From Frederiksenia canicola (GTDB taxonomy: Bacteria > Pseudomonadota > Gammaproteobacteria > Enterobacterales > Pasteurellaceae): a stretch of DNA of 64,000 bases. The first letter of the stretch is position 1, and each line of letters starts with the position of its first letter. Below, in pieces: positions 8,738-18,571 of this stretch. The notes beneath the pieces are model-generated. The model searched no databases, had not been told where the DNA came from, and saw only the letters and a program-made list of their open reading frames with translations. Position numbers and translations under genes: made by a program. Location of the stretch: assembly GCF_011455495.1 (NCBI RefSeq), contig NZ_CP015029.1, positions 1,240,740-1,304,739 on the forward strand. The letters run 5' to 3'.

Positions 8738-9778
8738 ATGAAAAAACAAATTTTTAGCGAAGAAGAACATATTCAAGCCGAGTTACATCAGCCGAAACAG
8801 GAGTTTGTTGATGCTGATGTGGTCATTGAGTCTGATGTGAGAGAAGTGGAAGCGGAATTGATTATTGAAGAAAGTCTATCACCACCACGTTTTTGGATTC
8901 GTCTGTTACTGGCAGGGTTAGTGTTGTTTGGTGTGGCGATATTTGCTCAATCTATTCAATGGCTTATAGACACTTTCCAAGCGAAGCAGTGGATCTATTT
9001 TGCTTTTGCGATTGCATTTTTTGGTATTAGTTTAGCTGGAGTCGGCTCGATTATTTCCGAATGGCGAAAATTAGTTTGGCTACGTAAACATCATCAAAAT
9101 CAGCAAGTTAGTCAGCAACTATTGCTTGAAGATAGCAATACAAGCGGTGAGATAGCGGTAAAATTTTGCAAATCAACTTTGGCTAATTTACGTAAAACGC
9201 CGTTGATCGAGCAAGCGGAAAAACGTTGGCTAAATGAATTGGACGAGGCTTATAACAGCCAAGAAGTCCTGTTTCTATTTAGCCAAAATGTGCTACAACC
9301 AATTGATAAACAAGTCAAAAAGTTAATCAGCCAAAGTGCAGCAGAAAATGCGGTCATCGTAGCAGTCAGCCCGTTGGCGATTGTTGATGTGCTGATGATT
9401 GCGTGGCGAAACATTGCGTTGGTGAACAAAATCACCCGAGCCTATGGGATGGAACTCGGTTATTTCAGCCGTTTGAAATTGTTCAAAATGGTGTTGAAGA
9501 ATATGGTTTTTGCGGGGGCGACGGAAATTGCTACTGATGTGGGGATGGACTTTTTCTCGCAAAATTTGACGGCGAAGCTCTCAATGCGAGCTGCTCAAGG
9601 CATTGGTGTGGGCTTGCTGACAGCTCGCCTTGGGATTAAAGCAATGGAATTTTGTCGCCCAGTTGCCTTAACCAGAGCAGAGCGTCCGACACTTTCTGTG
9701 GTTAGACAAGAGCTACTTGGTGTATTGAAAGATCGTGTTTTTAGCAAAACGAGCGAAAAAGAGAAAGAATTGGCATAA
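8738..9778 (+). CDS. ycjF: UPF0283 membrane protein, YcjF type
   Basis: A 346-residue protein resembling E. coli YcjF and its Haemophilus counterpart. A charged N-terminal tail (residues 1-50) is followed by two membrane helices (about 53-75 and 82-105) and a C-terminal DUF697 region with the segment VSPLAIVDVLMIAWRN near residue 212. Function is unknown; in E. coli ycjF pairs with the GTPase-like ycjX, which is not seen here. It lies four bases after dusC, so they are likely co-transcribed. Confidence 0.85.
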   Translation: MKKQIFSEEEHIQAELHQPKQEFVDADVVIESDVREVEAELIIEESLSPPRFWIRLLLAGLVLFGVAIFAQSIQWLIDTFQAKQWIYFAFAIAFFGISLAGVGSIISEWRKLVWLRKHHQNQQVSQQLLLEDSNTSGEIAVKFCKSTLANLRKTPLIEQAEKRWLNELDEAYNSQEVLFLFSQNVLQPIDKQVKKLISQSAAENAVIVAVSPLAIVDVLMIAWRNIALVNKITRAYGMELGYFSRLKLFKMVLKNMVFAGATEIATDVGMDFFSQNLTAKLSMRAAQGIGVGLLTARLGIKAMEFCRPVALTRAERPTLSVVRQELLGVLKDRVFSKTSEKEKELA

Positions 9779-9841
9779 CTTTACGGAGTTTATGTTATAT
9801 TGCACCGCCTATTTTTCAGGCATGTTTAAGAGGATTTTAAA

Positions 9842-10432
9842 ATGAAAAAGTGGATTGTGATTATTGTACTTGCGGTTGTTGCCATTTTCGGCGGTATGAC
9901 GTTAAGCAGCAGTTATAACAATTTAGTGAAAGCGGAAGAAGACATCAATTCCGTTTGGGCGAATGTCGAATCGGCGTATCAACGTCGTGCAGATTTAATT
10001 CCAAATTTAGTGAATACAGTCAAAGGCCAAGCGAATTTTGAGAAAGACACACTGACTCAAGTGATCGAAGCCCGTGCTAAAGCAACCCAAACTAAAATTG
10101 ACCCAACTAATGCAACTGAAGAGCAAATGGCCCAGTTCCAACAGGCACAAAATGGCTTAAATTCAGCCCTTTCACGTTTATTGGTGAGCGTTGAAAAATA
10201 CCCAGAACTTAAAGCTCACGAAGGTTTCCTCAACTTGCAGGCACAAATTGAAGGCACTGAAAATCGTATCAACGTTGAGCGTAATAACTTCAATGCGGCA
10301 GTGAAAGAGTACAACAAACAAGTCCGCCAAATGCCAACCAAATTAGCGGCCATGATTTTTGGTTTTAAAGCAAAACCACAATTCAAAGCCGAGGTGGGGG
10401 CAGAAAAAGCACCAGTGGTGAATTTTAATTAA
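9842..10432 (+). CDS. lemA: LemA family protein
   Basis: A 196-residue protein with an N-terminal hydrophobic anchor (residues 4-22) and a four-helix LemA domain. Diagnostic segments are SVWANVESAYQRRADLIPNLVNTVKG (about 38-63) and the EGTENRINVERNNFNAAVKEYN segment (about 139-160). LemA proteins are membrane anchored and of unclear function; they often sit next to TPM-domain proteins, as here. A hairpin (10445-10467) follows the gene and may reduce read-through into the next one. Confidence 0.92.
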   Translation: MKKWIVIIVLAVVAIFGGMTLSSSYNNLVKAEEDINSVWANVESAYQRRADLIPNLVNTVKGQANFEKDTLTQVIEARAKATQTKIDPTNATEEQMAQFQQAQNGLNSALSRLLVSVEKYPELKAHEGFLNLQAQIEGTENRINVERNNFNAAVKEYNKQVRQMPTKLAAMIFGFKAKPQFKAEVGAEKAPVVNFN

Positions 10433-10444
10433 CATGAGTTGTGG

Positions 10445-10467
10445 AAGGACGCACATTTGGCGTCCTT
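10445..10467 (+). terminator. Intercistronic hairpin after lemA
   Basis: AAGGACGC (10445-10452) and GCGTCCTT (10460-10467) form an 8-bp stem with a 7-base loop, followed by ATTTA rather than a long T run. It is a weak terminator or processing hairpin between lemA and the TPM gene. Confidence 0.45.
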
Positions 10468-10519
10468 ATTTACATTTGCAAAAAATCAGAAAAATCTGAC
10501 CGCTTGTATTGGAGAGACT

Positions 10520-10966
10520 ATGAAACCTTTCTCATTTTTAACCCCAAAATTGCCTGTCGATACTCAGCAGATCGAACAGGCCATTTCGCATTTAGAGCAA
10601 CAAACTTCAGCGGAATTGCGTGTTGTGGTGGAACGGAAAGCGAAAAAGCCAGATGCAATCGGACGAGCCGAGCAGCTTTTTGCTGAGCTAAAAATGGCGG
10701 AAACGGCTCAACGCAACGGCGTTTTGCTGTATCTTTCGTTTAAACCGCAGCTCATTGCCGTGGTGGGAGATGAAGGTATTCACCAAAAAGTTGGCGATGA
10801 GTTTTGGCAATCAGTCTATGCGGCGATGAAAAACCGCTGCCAGCAGGGCGAATTTACCTTAGCGATCTGCGAAGGGATTGCACAAGTTGAACAGCAACTA
10901 GCTCGCTATTTTCCACTTCAGTCAAATGATGAAAATGAACTCGACAACAAGGTGGTGATCAAATGA
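10520..10966 (+). CDS. TPM-domain protein without signal peptide
   Basis: A 148-residue protein made of one TPM domain: QIEQAISHLEQQTSAELRVVVE at about residues 15-36 and NGVLLYLSFKPQLIAVVGDEGIHQKV at about 70-95. There is no signal peptide or Gly-rich tail, unlike the next gene. The reading frame is open upstream, but only the ATG at 10520 has a ribosome site (GGAGAG). A USS (10498-10507) lies in the leader. It is probably co-translated with the next gene, which starts four bases before this one ends. Function unknown. Confidence 0.82.
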   Translation: MKPFSFLTPKLPVDTQQIEQAISHLEQQTSAELRVVVERKAKKPDAIGRAEQLFAELKMAETAQRNGVLLYLSFKPQLIAVVGDEGIHQKVGDEFWQSVYAAMKNRCQQGEFTLAICEGIAQVEQQLARYFPLQSNDENELDNKVVIK

Positions 10967-11730
10967 TGCAGAAAATGACTCATGCGATCTTTGTGGTGAT
11001 AACCATGCTATTTAGTATAGCAAGTTGGGCGAATTACCCTGATGTACCAAAGCCGTTTCACTATGTGTCGGACTACACCAAAACGCTAAGCCAAAACGAA
11101 TGGCAAACGCTCGAAAATGCCTTGGCGGATTATGGTCGTAAAACCAGCTCGCAAATTGCGGTGGTGATTGTGCCGACAACCAATGGCGAAGCCGTTTCTA
11201 GTTACAGCCATAATTTGTTCAATAAATGGGGCATTGGGCGTTCAAAAGAGGATAATGGTGTATTACTGTTGATAGCTAAAAATGATCGCAAGCTGTTTAT
11301 TGCAACGGGTCGTGGCTTAGAAGCCGCATTACCCGATGCGATTGCGTCTTCGATTATTCGCAACGACATCACCCCTTATTTTAAACAAAACCAATATGCA
11401 CAAGGGATCGCCAAAGGTTTATCTTCCATTATTGCTGCGACACAAGGCGAATATGCAGCACTTCCGGTGGAAGAAAACAGATCGGATTTTAACATTGAAG
11501 ATTTGATGTTCTTCTTATTCTTCGCTTTTGTGATCTTAGTTATTTTCAGTGGAAAAAGTGGTGGACGCTATATCAGCCCCCGTCAAGCAGGCAGAGTTTT
11601 GGGCAGTGCAAGACGAGGAGGTTTTGGTGGTGGATTTGGAGGTGGCTCTCGAGGCGGATTCGGTGGCGGATCAAGCGGTGGATTCGGCGGAGGCAGTACT
11701 GGCGGAGGCGGAGCAGGCGGAAGCTGGTGA
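10963..11730 (+). CDS. YgcG-type TPM-domain protein with Gly-rich tail
   Basis: A 255-residue exported protein: signal peptide (residues 1-23, cleavage after SWA), TPM domain (about 28-165, with KPFHYVSDYTKTLS and the NGVLLLIAKNDRK core), a membrane helix (about 182-197) and a C-terminal Gly/Ser tail with repeated GGFGGG units ending in GGSW. This order is typical of YgcG proteins that accompany LemA. The start overlaps the previous gene (ATGATG before its TGA). Role unproven; a part in membrane-protein quality control is only a guess. Confidence 0.87.
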   Translation: MMQKMTHAIFVVITMLFSIASWANYPDVPKPFHYVSDYTKTLSQNEWQTLENALADYGRKTSSQIAVVIVPTTNGEAVSSYSHNLFNKWGIGRSKEDNGVLLLIAKNDRKLFIATGRGLEAALPDAIASSIIRNDITPYFKQNQYAQGIAKGLSSIIAATQGEYAALPVEENRSDFNIEDLMFFLFFAFVILVIFSGKSGGRYISPRQAGRVLGSARRGGFGGGFGGGSRGGFGGGSSGGFGGGSTGGGGAGGSW

Positions 11731-11755
11731 TCAAAAGCAATTAGCTCTTTTGCTA

Positions 11756-11796
11756 AAAATGGCTTAAACCTTATAGTACAAGGCTTAAGCCATTTT
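11756..11796. terminator. Bidirectional terminator between ygcG-like gene and dxs
   Basis: AAAATGGCTTAA (11756-11767) pairs with TTAAGCCATTTT (11785-11796), extended inside by CCTT and AAGG. T runs are present on both strands. It lies between two convergent genes and ends three bases before the dxs stop codon. Confidence 0.88.
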
Positions 11797-11798
11797 GT

Positions 11799-13655
11799 TT
11801 ATGATACATTTAATGCAGAATGGATTTTTTGTTCTATTCCGTTTGCATCTAAGCCTAAATCGGCATAGGCTTCAGGCTGAGTGGCTTGTGGTACGAAGAA
11901 ATCGGGGATGCCGATCATCACAAGCGGTTGGATTTTGCCAATTTTTTGCAAATACTCATTCACACCACTACCTGCACCACCTTGAATCGCATTTTCTTCA
12001 AGGGTAACAAGCAGATCATGACTGTCAGCAAGTTCGGCAATCAGCACTTCATCAAGCGGTTTGACAAAACGCATATCGACTAAGGTGTAGTCGTGTTTTT
12101 CCGCAACACTTTTCGCTTCACTCAGTAAAGCTCCGAAGTTTAAAATTGCCACTTTTTTGCCTTGGCGAAGCACTTTACCTTTACCGATGTCAAGGGCTTG
12201 CATCGATTCCAACTCAACCCCTTGGGTATTACCACGTGGGTAGCGGACGGCTACAGGTGAGTTCATTGTGTAGGCAGTGTAGAGCATTTGCCGCATTTCG
12301 TTTTCATCGCTTGGAGTCATAATCGTCATATTCGGGATACAACGCATAAAACTTAAATCAAATGCCCCTTGATGCGTTTGCCCATCGGCTCCCACAATGC
12401 CCGCTCGGTCGATGGCAAAAATCACGGGTAGATTTTGGATTGCGACATCGTGAATGAGTTGATCATAGGCACGTTGTAGAAAACTGGAATAAATGGCTAC
12501 CACGGGTTTATAGCCGCCAATCGCTAAGCCAGCTCCAAAAGTGACTGCGTGTTGTTCGGCAATCGCCACATCAAAGTATTGTTGCGGGAAGCGTTTGGAA
12601 AACTCCACCATTCCTGAACCTTCACGCATCGCGGGTGTTATACCGATAATTTTCGGATCGCGTTCTGCCATTTCGCATAACCAATCGCCGAAAATATTTG
12701 AGTAAGTTTTGACCGCTTTGCTTTGCGGTAACTGTCCGCAAGTGTGGTCAAATTTCGGCACGCCGTGGAAAGCAATTGGATCGTTTTCAGCAGGGGTATA
12801 GCCTTTGCCTTTTTTTGTTTTGATATGCAAGAATTGTGGGCCAGGCATATTTCGCATATTTTTAAGTGTCGCAATGAGTTCATCAATATCGTGACCGTCG
12901 ATTGGACCGATATAGTTAAAGCCAAGGGTTTCAAACATCGTCCCAACAGGCGAAACAAAGCCTTTAGCGTGTTCCTCTGTTTTGCGGATAAATTCTTTGA
13001 TTGGCGGTAAGCCCGATAATAACTTTTTGCCACTCTCACGTAAGGAGTTGTATAGCGAACCAGTAAATAAGCGGGCAAGATGATTGTTTAATGCCCCGAC
13101 GTTTTCTGAAATCGACATTTCGTTGTCGTTCAGGATCACTAACATATCCGTGTGAATCGAGCCTGCATGGTTAATGGCTTCAAACGCCATTCCTGCCGTA
13201 ATCGCACCATCGCCAATTACACATACGGTTTTACGCCCCGCATTTTCTTTTTCAGCGGCCACAGCAATGCCTAAACCTGCACTGATAGAAGTAGAGGAGT
13301 GCCCAACGCTTAATACATCGTACGGGCTTTCTTCACGCCACGGAAAAGGGTGTAAACCCTCTTTTTGACGAATAGTGTGCATTTGGTCACGGCGACCAGT
13401 GAGAATTTTATGCGGATAGGCCTGATGCCCTACATCCCAAATCAGTTGATCGAACGGAGTTTGATAAACATAGTGCAATGCAACGGTCAGTTCAACCACA
13501 CCTAATCCTGATGCTAAATGACCACTGGTTTGGCTGACGGATTCAAGCAAATAAGCTCGCAGCTCATCGCACAACAGACGAAGTTTTTCTTTAGGTAATG
13601 AACGCAAATCGCCAGGTGAGTTGATTTGACTTAACAAAGGGTAGGTGTTTTGCAT
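11799..13655 (-). CDS. dxs: 1-deoxy-D-xylulose-5-phosphate synthase
   Basis: A 618-residue thiamine diphosphate enzyme that condenses pyruvate with glyceraldehyde 3-phosphate, the first step of the MEP isoprenoid pathway. The TPP motif [18 protein letters not shown] is at about residues 150-167, and [18 protein letters not shown] marks the transketolase-like centre. The C-terminal domain carries [18 protein letters not shown]. An in-frame ATG lies 11 codons earlier (13688), but the family N-terminus aligns from the ATG at 13655 ([13 protein letters not shown]); the ribosome site is weak at both, so the start is moderately certain. Confidence 0.95.
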   Translation of the reverse strand: MQNTYPLLSQINSPGDLRSLPKEKLRLLCDELRAYLLESVSQTSGHLASGLGVVELTVALHYVYQTPFDQLIWDVGHQAYPHKILTGRRDQMHTIRQKEGLHPFPWREESPYDVLSVGHSSTSISAGLGIAVAAEKENAGRKTVCVIGDGAITAGMAFEAINHAGSIHTDMLVILNDNEMSISENVGALNNHLARLFTGSLYNSLRESGKKLLSGLPPIKEFIRKTEEHAKGFVSPVGTMFETLGFNYIGPIDGHDIDELIATLKNMRNMPGPQFLHIKTKKGKGYTPAENDPIAFHGVPKFDHTCGQLPQSKAVKTYSNIFGDWLCEMAERDPKIIGITPAMREGSGMVEFSKRFPQQYFDVAIAEQHAVTFGAGLAIGGYKPVVAIYSSFLQRAYDQLIHDVAIQNLPVIFAIDRAGIVGADGQTHQGAFDLSFMRCIPNMTIMTPSDENEMRQMLYTAYTMNSPVAVRYPRGNTQGVELESMQALDIGKGKVLRQGKKVAILNFGALLSEAKSVAEKHDYTLVDMRFVKPLDEVLIAELADSHDLLVTLEENAIQGGAGSGVNEYLQKIGKIQPLVMIGIPDFFVPQATQPEAYADLGLDANGIEQKIHSALNVS

Positions 13656-13751
13656 AGGTTTATCATCATAGGGGGCTTGTCCCACCATTTACAAAATTTA
13701 TTGAAAATCTGACCGCTTGTATAGGAAAGGTGGATAAACCACCTTACAAAC

Positions 13752-14564
13752 TTAGGCTTTTAGCTCTTCGGTCAATGTTGGTTGAATGCTGCTTAAAATT
13801 TCTTTCACCACTCGCACATTGCCTGAAACCACATTGCCTGAACGCAAATAATCTGTTCCACCAACGAAGTTGGTCACTAATGCGCCCGCTTCACGAGCAA
13901 TTAAATCGCCAGCAGCACAGTCCCACGGTTTTAAGCCGATTTCAAAGTAACCATCGACACGACCTGCCGCCACATAACAGAGATCTAATGCCGCTGAACC
14001 AGTGCGGCGGAAATCGGCGACACCGTTGTTCATCAAGGCTTCAACCATATTCAAGTGAGCAGCACGATGACGTGACGCTTTAAATGGGAAACCGGTGGCG
14101 AGTACGGCACCGTCCAAATCACGGCGTTCGTTATCAATACGCAAACGGAATTCGTTTAATTTTGTACCTTCACCACGGACGGAGGTGAAAAGTTCATTGC
14201 GGATTGGGTCATAAACCACGCCCACTTCAGTGCGACCATTCACACGAATACCGATAGATACTGCAAAATGCGGGAAACGTTTTACAAAATTAGTGGTGCC
14301 ATCAAGTGGATCAATCACCCATTGCACATCGTTGTTCGTCCCTTCTAACACACCGGACTCTTCGCCTACAATGGCGTGATCAGGGTAAGATTTACGAATG
14401 ACTTCAATAATCGCAGCTTCAGCGGCTTTGTCGATTGAAGTAACGTAGTCATTCATACCTTTTTGAGCGACTTCGATTTCTTGGGGGGCTTGCTCATAGC
14501 CTTTAGCAATAATATTGCCCGCTTTTCGTGCTGCACGAATAGCGATATTTAACATTGGATTCAT
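13752..14564 (-). CDS. suhB: Inositol-1-monophosphatase / Nus factor SuhB
   Basis: A 270-residue magnesium-dependent phosphatase that in E. coli also assists rRNA antitermination and ribosome assembly. The family metal site WVIDPLDGTTNFVKRFPHF is at about residues 81-99 and GEESG at about 66-70. The C-terminal WDCAAGDLIAREAG motif is present. A GTG three codons upstream is in frame, but AGGTGG is spaced for the ATG at 14564. It stands alone on the minus strand, divergent from yfiF. Confidence 0.95.
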   Translation of the reverse strand: MNPMLNIAIRAARKAGNIIAKGYEQAPQEIEVAQKGMNDYVTSIDKAAEAAIIEVIRKSYPDHAIVGEESGVLEGTNNDVQWVIDPLDGTTNFVKRFPHFAVSIGIRVNGRTEVGVVYDPIRNELFTSVRGEGTKLNEFRLRIDNERRDLDGAVLATGFPFKASRHRAAHLNMVEALMNNGVADFRRTGSAALDLCYVAAGRVDGYFEIGLKPWDCAAGDLIAREAGALVTNFVGGTDYLRSGNVVSGNVRVVKEILSSIQPTLTEELKA

Positions 14565-14713
14565 GATTTCCACCTGATTTTAAAGAACATATAAAGGTTG
14601 AGATTATAGAGAATGTTGGTTGAGAAGGGAATAGGGCAAATAAAAAAGCCTATCTCGCATAAAGTAGCTTTGTTATACTTTGCACTATTTCCTTCCTACA
14701 GCGAATTAAGATT

Positions 14714-15748
14714 ATGAACACAAAATTTAACGCCCCTCGTTTTAAAACGATCGAGGAAAAACAGAGCAAGGCTCGCAAATTTAATGATGATCGTGATAAC
14801 GATCGCTCTAATCGTAAAACTTTCCAGAAATCTGACCGCTTGTCAGCCCAGAAAGCTGAGCGTGTTGTGCGTTCGCAGCCGAATGACGATATCTACCCAA
14901 AAGAAGCAAAAAAAGCAGGGCGTGAAGGCTCGGTGCAAATTAGTGTGAAAGGTCGTCATGAGAAAAGTGAAAAGAAAACCGGTCCGCTTTCACCACGAGC
15001 ACCGGAAAAAATCCGCAATAATCGTGCCACTGAAATGAAAGTGTATGGCGAAAATGCGTGCTATACCTTATTTGAGCAACGGCCCGAAGCCATTGTGCGT
15101 TTGTGGGCAACCGTTGAGGGGGCAAAAAAAGCGGGGGCGTTATTAAGCTATTTAGCGGAACAGAAAAAAGCCTACCACGTTGTCGATAGCGAAGAAATGG
15201 AGCGAGTCACGGGAACGGAGCATCACGGTGGAATCTGTTTATTAGTCAAAAAATCTGCCCCGTTCTCGCTTGAAGGTTATTTACAAATCCCACGCCAGCG
15301 GGACTGTTTAGTCTTACTGGACGGCGTGAATAATGCGCAAAATGTGGGGGGCGTGGTGCGGACGTGTGCATTTTATGGTGTAAAAGGCGTGATTGTGGAA
15401 AGCAACGATATTCTTAACTCCAGCAATGCCGCTCGTGTGGCAGAAGGTGGGTTGGAGTTTGTTCATGCTCTTGAAACTAAACACAAACAAATTGCCCTGA
15501 CCCAACTTCGCAATGCAGGTTATCAAATCGTGCATATCACACCTCAAAAACAAGCCCCTGCGTTAGCCAAAACGACATTGGCAGCTAAAGTAGTGTTTGT
15601 GTTGAGTGAAGTAGTCTCAAATGAGATGGAATATCCAGAAGACACCAACGTCCAACTTTCCTTTGCTAACCCTCTCAACAGCGCCTTAAACGTGGCAGTG
15701 AATGCGGGTGTGCTACTTTCGCAGTGGTATCAGCACCATATTGTTTAG
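14714..15748 (+). CDS. yfiF: SPOUT-family RNA 2'-O-methyltransferase, YfiF type
   Basis: A 344-residue TrmH/SpoU-family protein. A basic, low-complexity N-terminal tail (about 1-100) precedes a substrate-binding segment (110-185) and the SPOUT domain (190-340), whose knot motifs appear as LLDGVNNAQNVGGVVRTCAFYG, FVLSEVVSNEM and IQLSF-like VQLSFANPLNSALNVAVNAGV. It matches E. coli YfiF in layout; its RNA target is unknown. A USS core (14834-14843) lies inside the tail and encodes the SDRLS residues, in a part tolerant of change. Confidence 0.87.
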   Translation: MNTKFNAPRFKTIEEKQSKARKFNDDRDNDRSNRKTFQKSDRLSAQKAERVVRSQPNDDIYPKEAKKAGREGSVQISVKGRHEKSEKKTGPLSPRAPEKIRNNRATEMKVYGENACYTLFEQRPEAIVRLWATVEGAKKAGALLSYLAEQKKAYHVVDSEEMERVTGTEHHGGICLLVKKSAPFSLEGYLQIPRQRDCLVLLDGVNNAQNVGGVVRTCAFYGVKGVIVESNDILNSSNAARVAEGGLEFVHALETKHKQIALTQLRNAGYQIVHITPQKQAPALAKTTLAAKVVFVLSEVVSNEMEYPEDTNVQLSFANPLNSALNVAVNAGVLLSQWYQHHIV

Positions 15749-15786
15749 GTTAAAAGTGGGTCAGTATTGAAGGCTGTGTCGCAGAT

Positions 15787-15822
15787 AAAAAAGTTGCTCA
15801 CATTTAAATAAATATGAGCAAC
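15787..15822 (-). terminator. Terminator downstream of upp
   Basis: GTTGCTCA (15793-15800) and TGAGCAAC (15815-15822) form a stem that extends inward with one mismatch. On the minus strand the 3' arm is followed by six T residues (15792-15787). It serves upp and may also stop yfiF transcripts arriving from the other side. Confidence 0.75.
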
Positions 15823-15895
15823 GTATATTTAAAAAATCGTTGATAAGAACGTCAGAATTTGCAAATTTTTTTCAGGAACTGACCGCTTGTCAGCC

Positions 15896-16522
15896 TTATT
15901 TTGTACCAAAGATTTTATCGCCAGCATCCCCCAAACCTGGAATGATGTAACCTTTTTCATTCAAGTGGCTGTCGATAGCAGCGGTGTAAAGTTCAACATC
16001 AGGGTGAGCGGTTTCAAGGGCTTTGATGCCTTCAGGTGCAGCGACTAACACTAACACTTTGATCTGTTTGCAGCCTGCTTTTTTGAGCAAGTCGATGGTG
16101 GCAATCATTGAGCCGCCCGTGGCAAGCATTGGATCAACGATGATCGCTAAACGTTCTTCCACATCATTAGCCAATTTAGTGAAATATGGCACAGGCTCAA
16201 GGGTTTCTTCGTTACGGTAAATGCCGACCACGCTGATACGAGCACTTGGAATATGCTCAAGTACGCCGTCCATCATTCCCAAACCGGCACGCAAAATGGG
16301 CACAACAGTGACTTTTTTACCTTTAATACGATCAATTTCCACAGGACCATTCCAACCATCAATCGTCACTTTTTCCGTCTCTAAATCTGTTGTTGCTTCA
16401 TAAGTGAGTAGGCTACCGACTTCGGTGGCAAGTTGGCGGAAATCTTTGGTATTCACATCGGCAGCACGCATTAAACCGATTTTGTGTTTGATCAAGGGGT
16501 GTTTGACTTCAACAATTTTCAT
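15896..16522 (-). CDS. upp: Uracil phosphoribosyltransferase
   Basis: A 208-residue pyrimidine-salvage enzyme that makes UMP from uracil and PRPP. The PRPP-binding loop [22 protein letters not shown] lies at about residues 128-149 and the uracil-binding C-terminus has [25 protein letters not shown]. Length equals that of E. coli Upp. The ATG follows AGGAG. No uraA permease is adjacent. A USS (15881-15890) lies just after the stop codon. Confidence 0.97.
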   Translation of the reverse strand: MKIVEVKHPLIKHKIGLMRAADVNTKDFRQLATEVGSLLTYEATTDLETEKVTIDGWNGPVEIDRIKGKKVTVVPILRAGLGMMDGVLEHIPSARISVVGIYRNEETLEPVPYFTKLANDVEERLAIIVDPMLATGGSMIATIDLLKKAGCKQIKVLVLVAAPEGIKALETAHPDVELYTAAIDSHLNEKGYIIPGLGDAGDKIFGTK

Positions 16523-16556
16523 TCTCTCTTTCTCCTATGGCTAATTGTTGACCGCT

Positions 16557-16589
16557 ACAAGCGGTCAGATTCACGAAACATTTTGCAAA
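16557..16589 (+). repeat. DNA uptake signal sequence upstream of upp
   Basis: A perfect core ACAAGCGGTC (16557-16566) is followed after 15 bases by a perfect TTTGCAAA (16582-16589). The core is also the right arm of a small palindrome with TGACCGC at 16549-16555, making a possible hairpin in the upp leader or after ilvY. Confidence 0.83.
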
Positions 16590-16642
16590 TGGTATGCGAT
16601 ATTTGCAATGTGACTATTTTAACAGAATTCTCTTTTTTCGAT

Positions 16643-17530
16643 TTAATCTAAATCAGATAAAAACGCCCAAAATGCTTGAATTATCGGCTCTTGTAAACGG
16701 CGTTGTTGCACACAAATGCCTAATTCAAAAGGTTGAATGGGGGCGGGCAGATTAAAATAAGACACTTGATTGCTCAGCGGACTGTGCTGAACTACCACAT
16801 CGGGCAGTAATGCTACGCCACAGCCGACAGCGACCATCGGTAAAATCGCTTCGTGTCCTTCCACGGTTGCATAAATTTTCGGCTCACGAATTTTTTGCAA
16901 CTTAAACCAACTTTCTATTCGCTTGCGAGCAGGACCTTCAACGGGAAGGATGAACGGAATATTCTGCCAATCAATTGGCGTTTGTTGTAAAAGTTGAGTC
17001 GCAAGACAAGCTACTCTCGGCACGAAAAGCGATAGCGTGATGTCGTCAATATAGTGAAAGGCGATATTTGATGGTAGATGTTCAGGTTTGCCCGCAAGGG
17101 AAAGATCTGACTGCATTGATTGCACCATTTGCAAGGCTTTAGCAGGGTCGCCCGTACTTAGCTTGATTTCGATTTTGGGGTACAGTTGGCGAAAGCGTTC
17201 CAACATTTTTGGTAAGTGGCTATACGCCGCAGTTACGGAACAGAACAGACGTAATTCCCCTTCTAATTCCGTTTGCTGCGGGGAAAGTTGTCGCTGAATT
17301 TGCAACCAATTTCCCCAGCTTTGTTCTGCAAAATAGCGGAATTTTTCCCCGGCTTCCGTTAAAACCACTTGCCGATTATCCCGCAAGAAAAGTGGCTGCC
17401 CAATCTCATCTTCCATTCGCTGAATATGGCGAGAAAGGGTAGACGCACTCATATAGTTTTTTTCCGCCGTACGAATAAAACTACGAGTTTGGGTGATGTC
17501 GAGAAAGAGTTTTAGGGAGTGGAAGTCCAT
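16643..17530 (-). CDS. ilvY: LysR-family regulator IlvY
   Basis: A 295-residue LysR-type activator that in E. coli controls ilvC in response to acetohydroxy acids. The winged helix-turn-helix is at residues 1-60 (SASTLSRHIQRMEDEIGQPLF), and the effector domain contains ELRLFCSVTAAYSHLPKMLERF and GCGVALLPDVVV, both close to E. coli IlvY. Unusually it is not divergent from ilvC: its ATG directly abuts the stop codon of the last glycosyltransferase gene, so it may be read from the LOS operon promoter. Confidence 0.87.
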   Translation of the reverse strand: MDFHSLKLFLDITQTRSFIRTAEKNYMSASTLSRHIQRMEDEIGQPLFLRDNRQVVLTEAGEKFRYFAEQSWGNWLQIQRQLSPQQTELEGELRLFCSVTAAYSHLPKMLERFRQLYPKIEIKLSTGDPAKALQMVQSMQSDLSLAGKPEHLPSNIAFHYIDDITLSLFVPRVACLATQLLQQTPIDWQNIPFILPVEGPARKRIESWFKLQKIREPKIYATVEGHEAILPMVAVGCGVALLPDVVVQHSPLSNQVSYFNLPAPIQPFELGICVQQRRLQEPIIQAFWAFLSDLD

Positions 17531-18568
17531 TTATACCAACCATTCAGGTAATATTTGCTGCGGAGTTATTTCATTAATGTTCTTTTTATACTGTATGAGA
17601 TGCACAATATTTTGGCTATTAGGATGCCAGTGTGTGAAATTTTCTTTTCCATCCCCATAAAAAGCAATCATAGGTTTATTTAACCCAGATGCAATATGAA
17701 TAATTGATGTATCTGGTGATATAACTAAGTAAGATGACCTGATTAGTTCAATATTATCAAAAATAGATTTTGTTTCTTCATATATGAATATATTATGAAA
17801 ATTCTTTATAATATGTTTCAATTTTTCGGTAACCGCAGGATAAGTTAATACGATTATTGGTAATGTACATTTTTGTTGAATATCAGTAAGTAATGCTTTT
17901 ATATTGCTATCATTAAAACTACGAGATGAGCTTGCACCAAAAAAATTAATGGTAATAAATTGATTTAACTGATTTCTAGTTAAAAATTGATTAATGTGTT
18001 TTTGGCTTGCTAAATTAACAGGAATATCATAACGAGTATCAATATTATAATAACCTATCAATTCTAATGCTTTCTGATATATTTGCGAAAAATGAAGGTT
18101 GTTATCTGTAATGTTTACATCAAATAGTTGATAATCAGATTTTTGATAGCCGATGTTGATAGTAGCATTAATTAATCTAATTAACAGTAAATCTCTATTT
18201 CTTAGAAAAGTAGTTGGATCGATAAGGATGTCATAGTTTTCTTTTCTAATTTTGTTGGCTGTTTTTATATAATCACGAATTTTTTTAGTTTTGACAGGGT
18301 AAATAGAGTCAATGAACGGATTCTGATCAAATAAGTATAGTGTTTTTGTAGAGCAAACGACACCAATATGCAAATTAGGGTTTTGTTTTTTTAGCTCACG
18401 AAAGACAAAAGAGCTAACAATATAATCCCCAATTTTCCCATCGTGGCGAAGAAACAGAATTTTTCTCATTTTTTCTCTAGCTATTTTATGATTTTTTTGA
18501 TTTTTCCTATCCAATATTTTTTTACCAATGGCTAAGCGAATTTTCTGTAATTGTTTTTTTATGCTCAT
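17531..18568 (-). CDS. GT9-family glycosyltransferase (heptosyltransferase-like), LOS cluster
   Basis: A 345-residue GT9 protein. The N-terminal nucleotide-sugar-independent half has KILFLRHDGKIGDYIVSSFVFRELK (about 36-60), and the C-terminal half has the family signature region VISPDTSIIHIASGLNKPMIAFYG (about 282-305), where Asp-Thr-Ser-x-x-His is typical. GT9 enzymes transfer heptose from ADP-heptose to LPS core; acceptor specificity cannot be read from sequence. The N-terminus is rich in Lys. It is the last transferase in the operon, three bases after the previous gene, and base composition is clearly AT-rich. Confidence 0.83.
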   Translation of the reverse strand: MSIKKQLQKIRLAIGKKILDRKNQKNHKIAREKMRKILFLRHDGKIGDYIVSSFVFRELKKQNPNLHIGVVCSTKTLYLFDQNPFIDSIYPVKTKKIRDYIKTANKIRKENYDILIDPTTFLRNRDLLLIRLINATINIGYQKSDYQLFDVNITDNNLHFSQIYQKALELIGYYNIDTRYDIPVNLASQKHINQFLTRNQLNQFITINFFGASSSRSFNDSNIKALLTDIQQKCTLPIIVLTYPAVTEKLKHIIKNFHNIFIYEETKSIFDNIELIRSSYLVISPDTSIIHIASGLNKPMIAFYGDGKENFTHWHPNSQNIVHLIQYKKNINEITPQQILPEWLV

Positions 18569-18571
18569 TGT

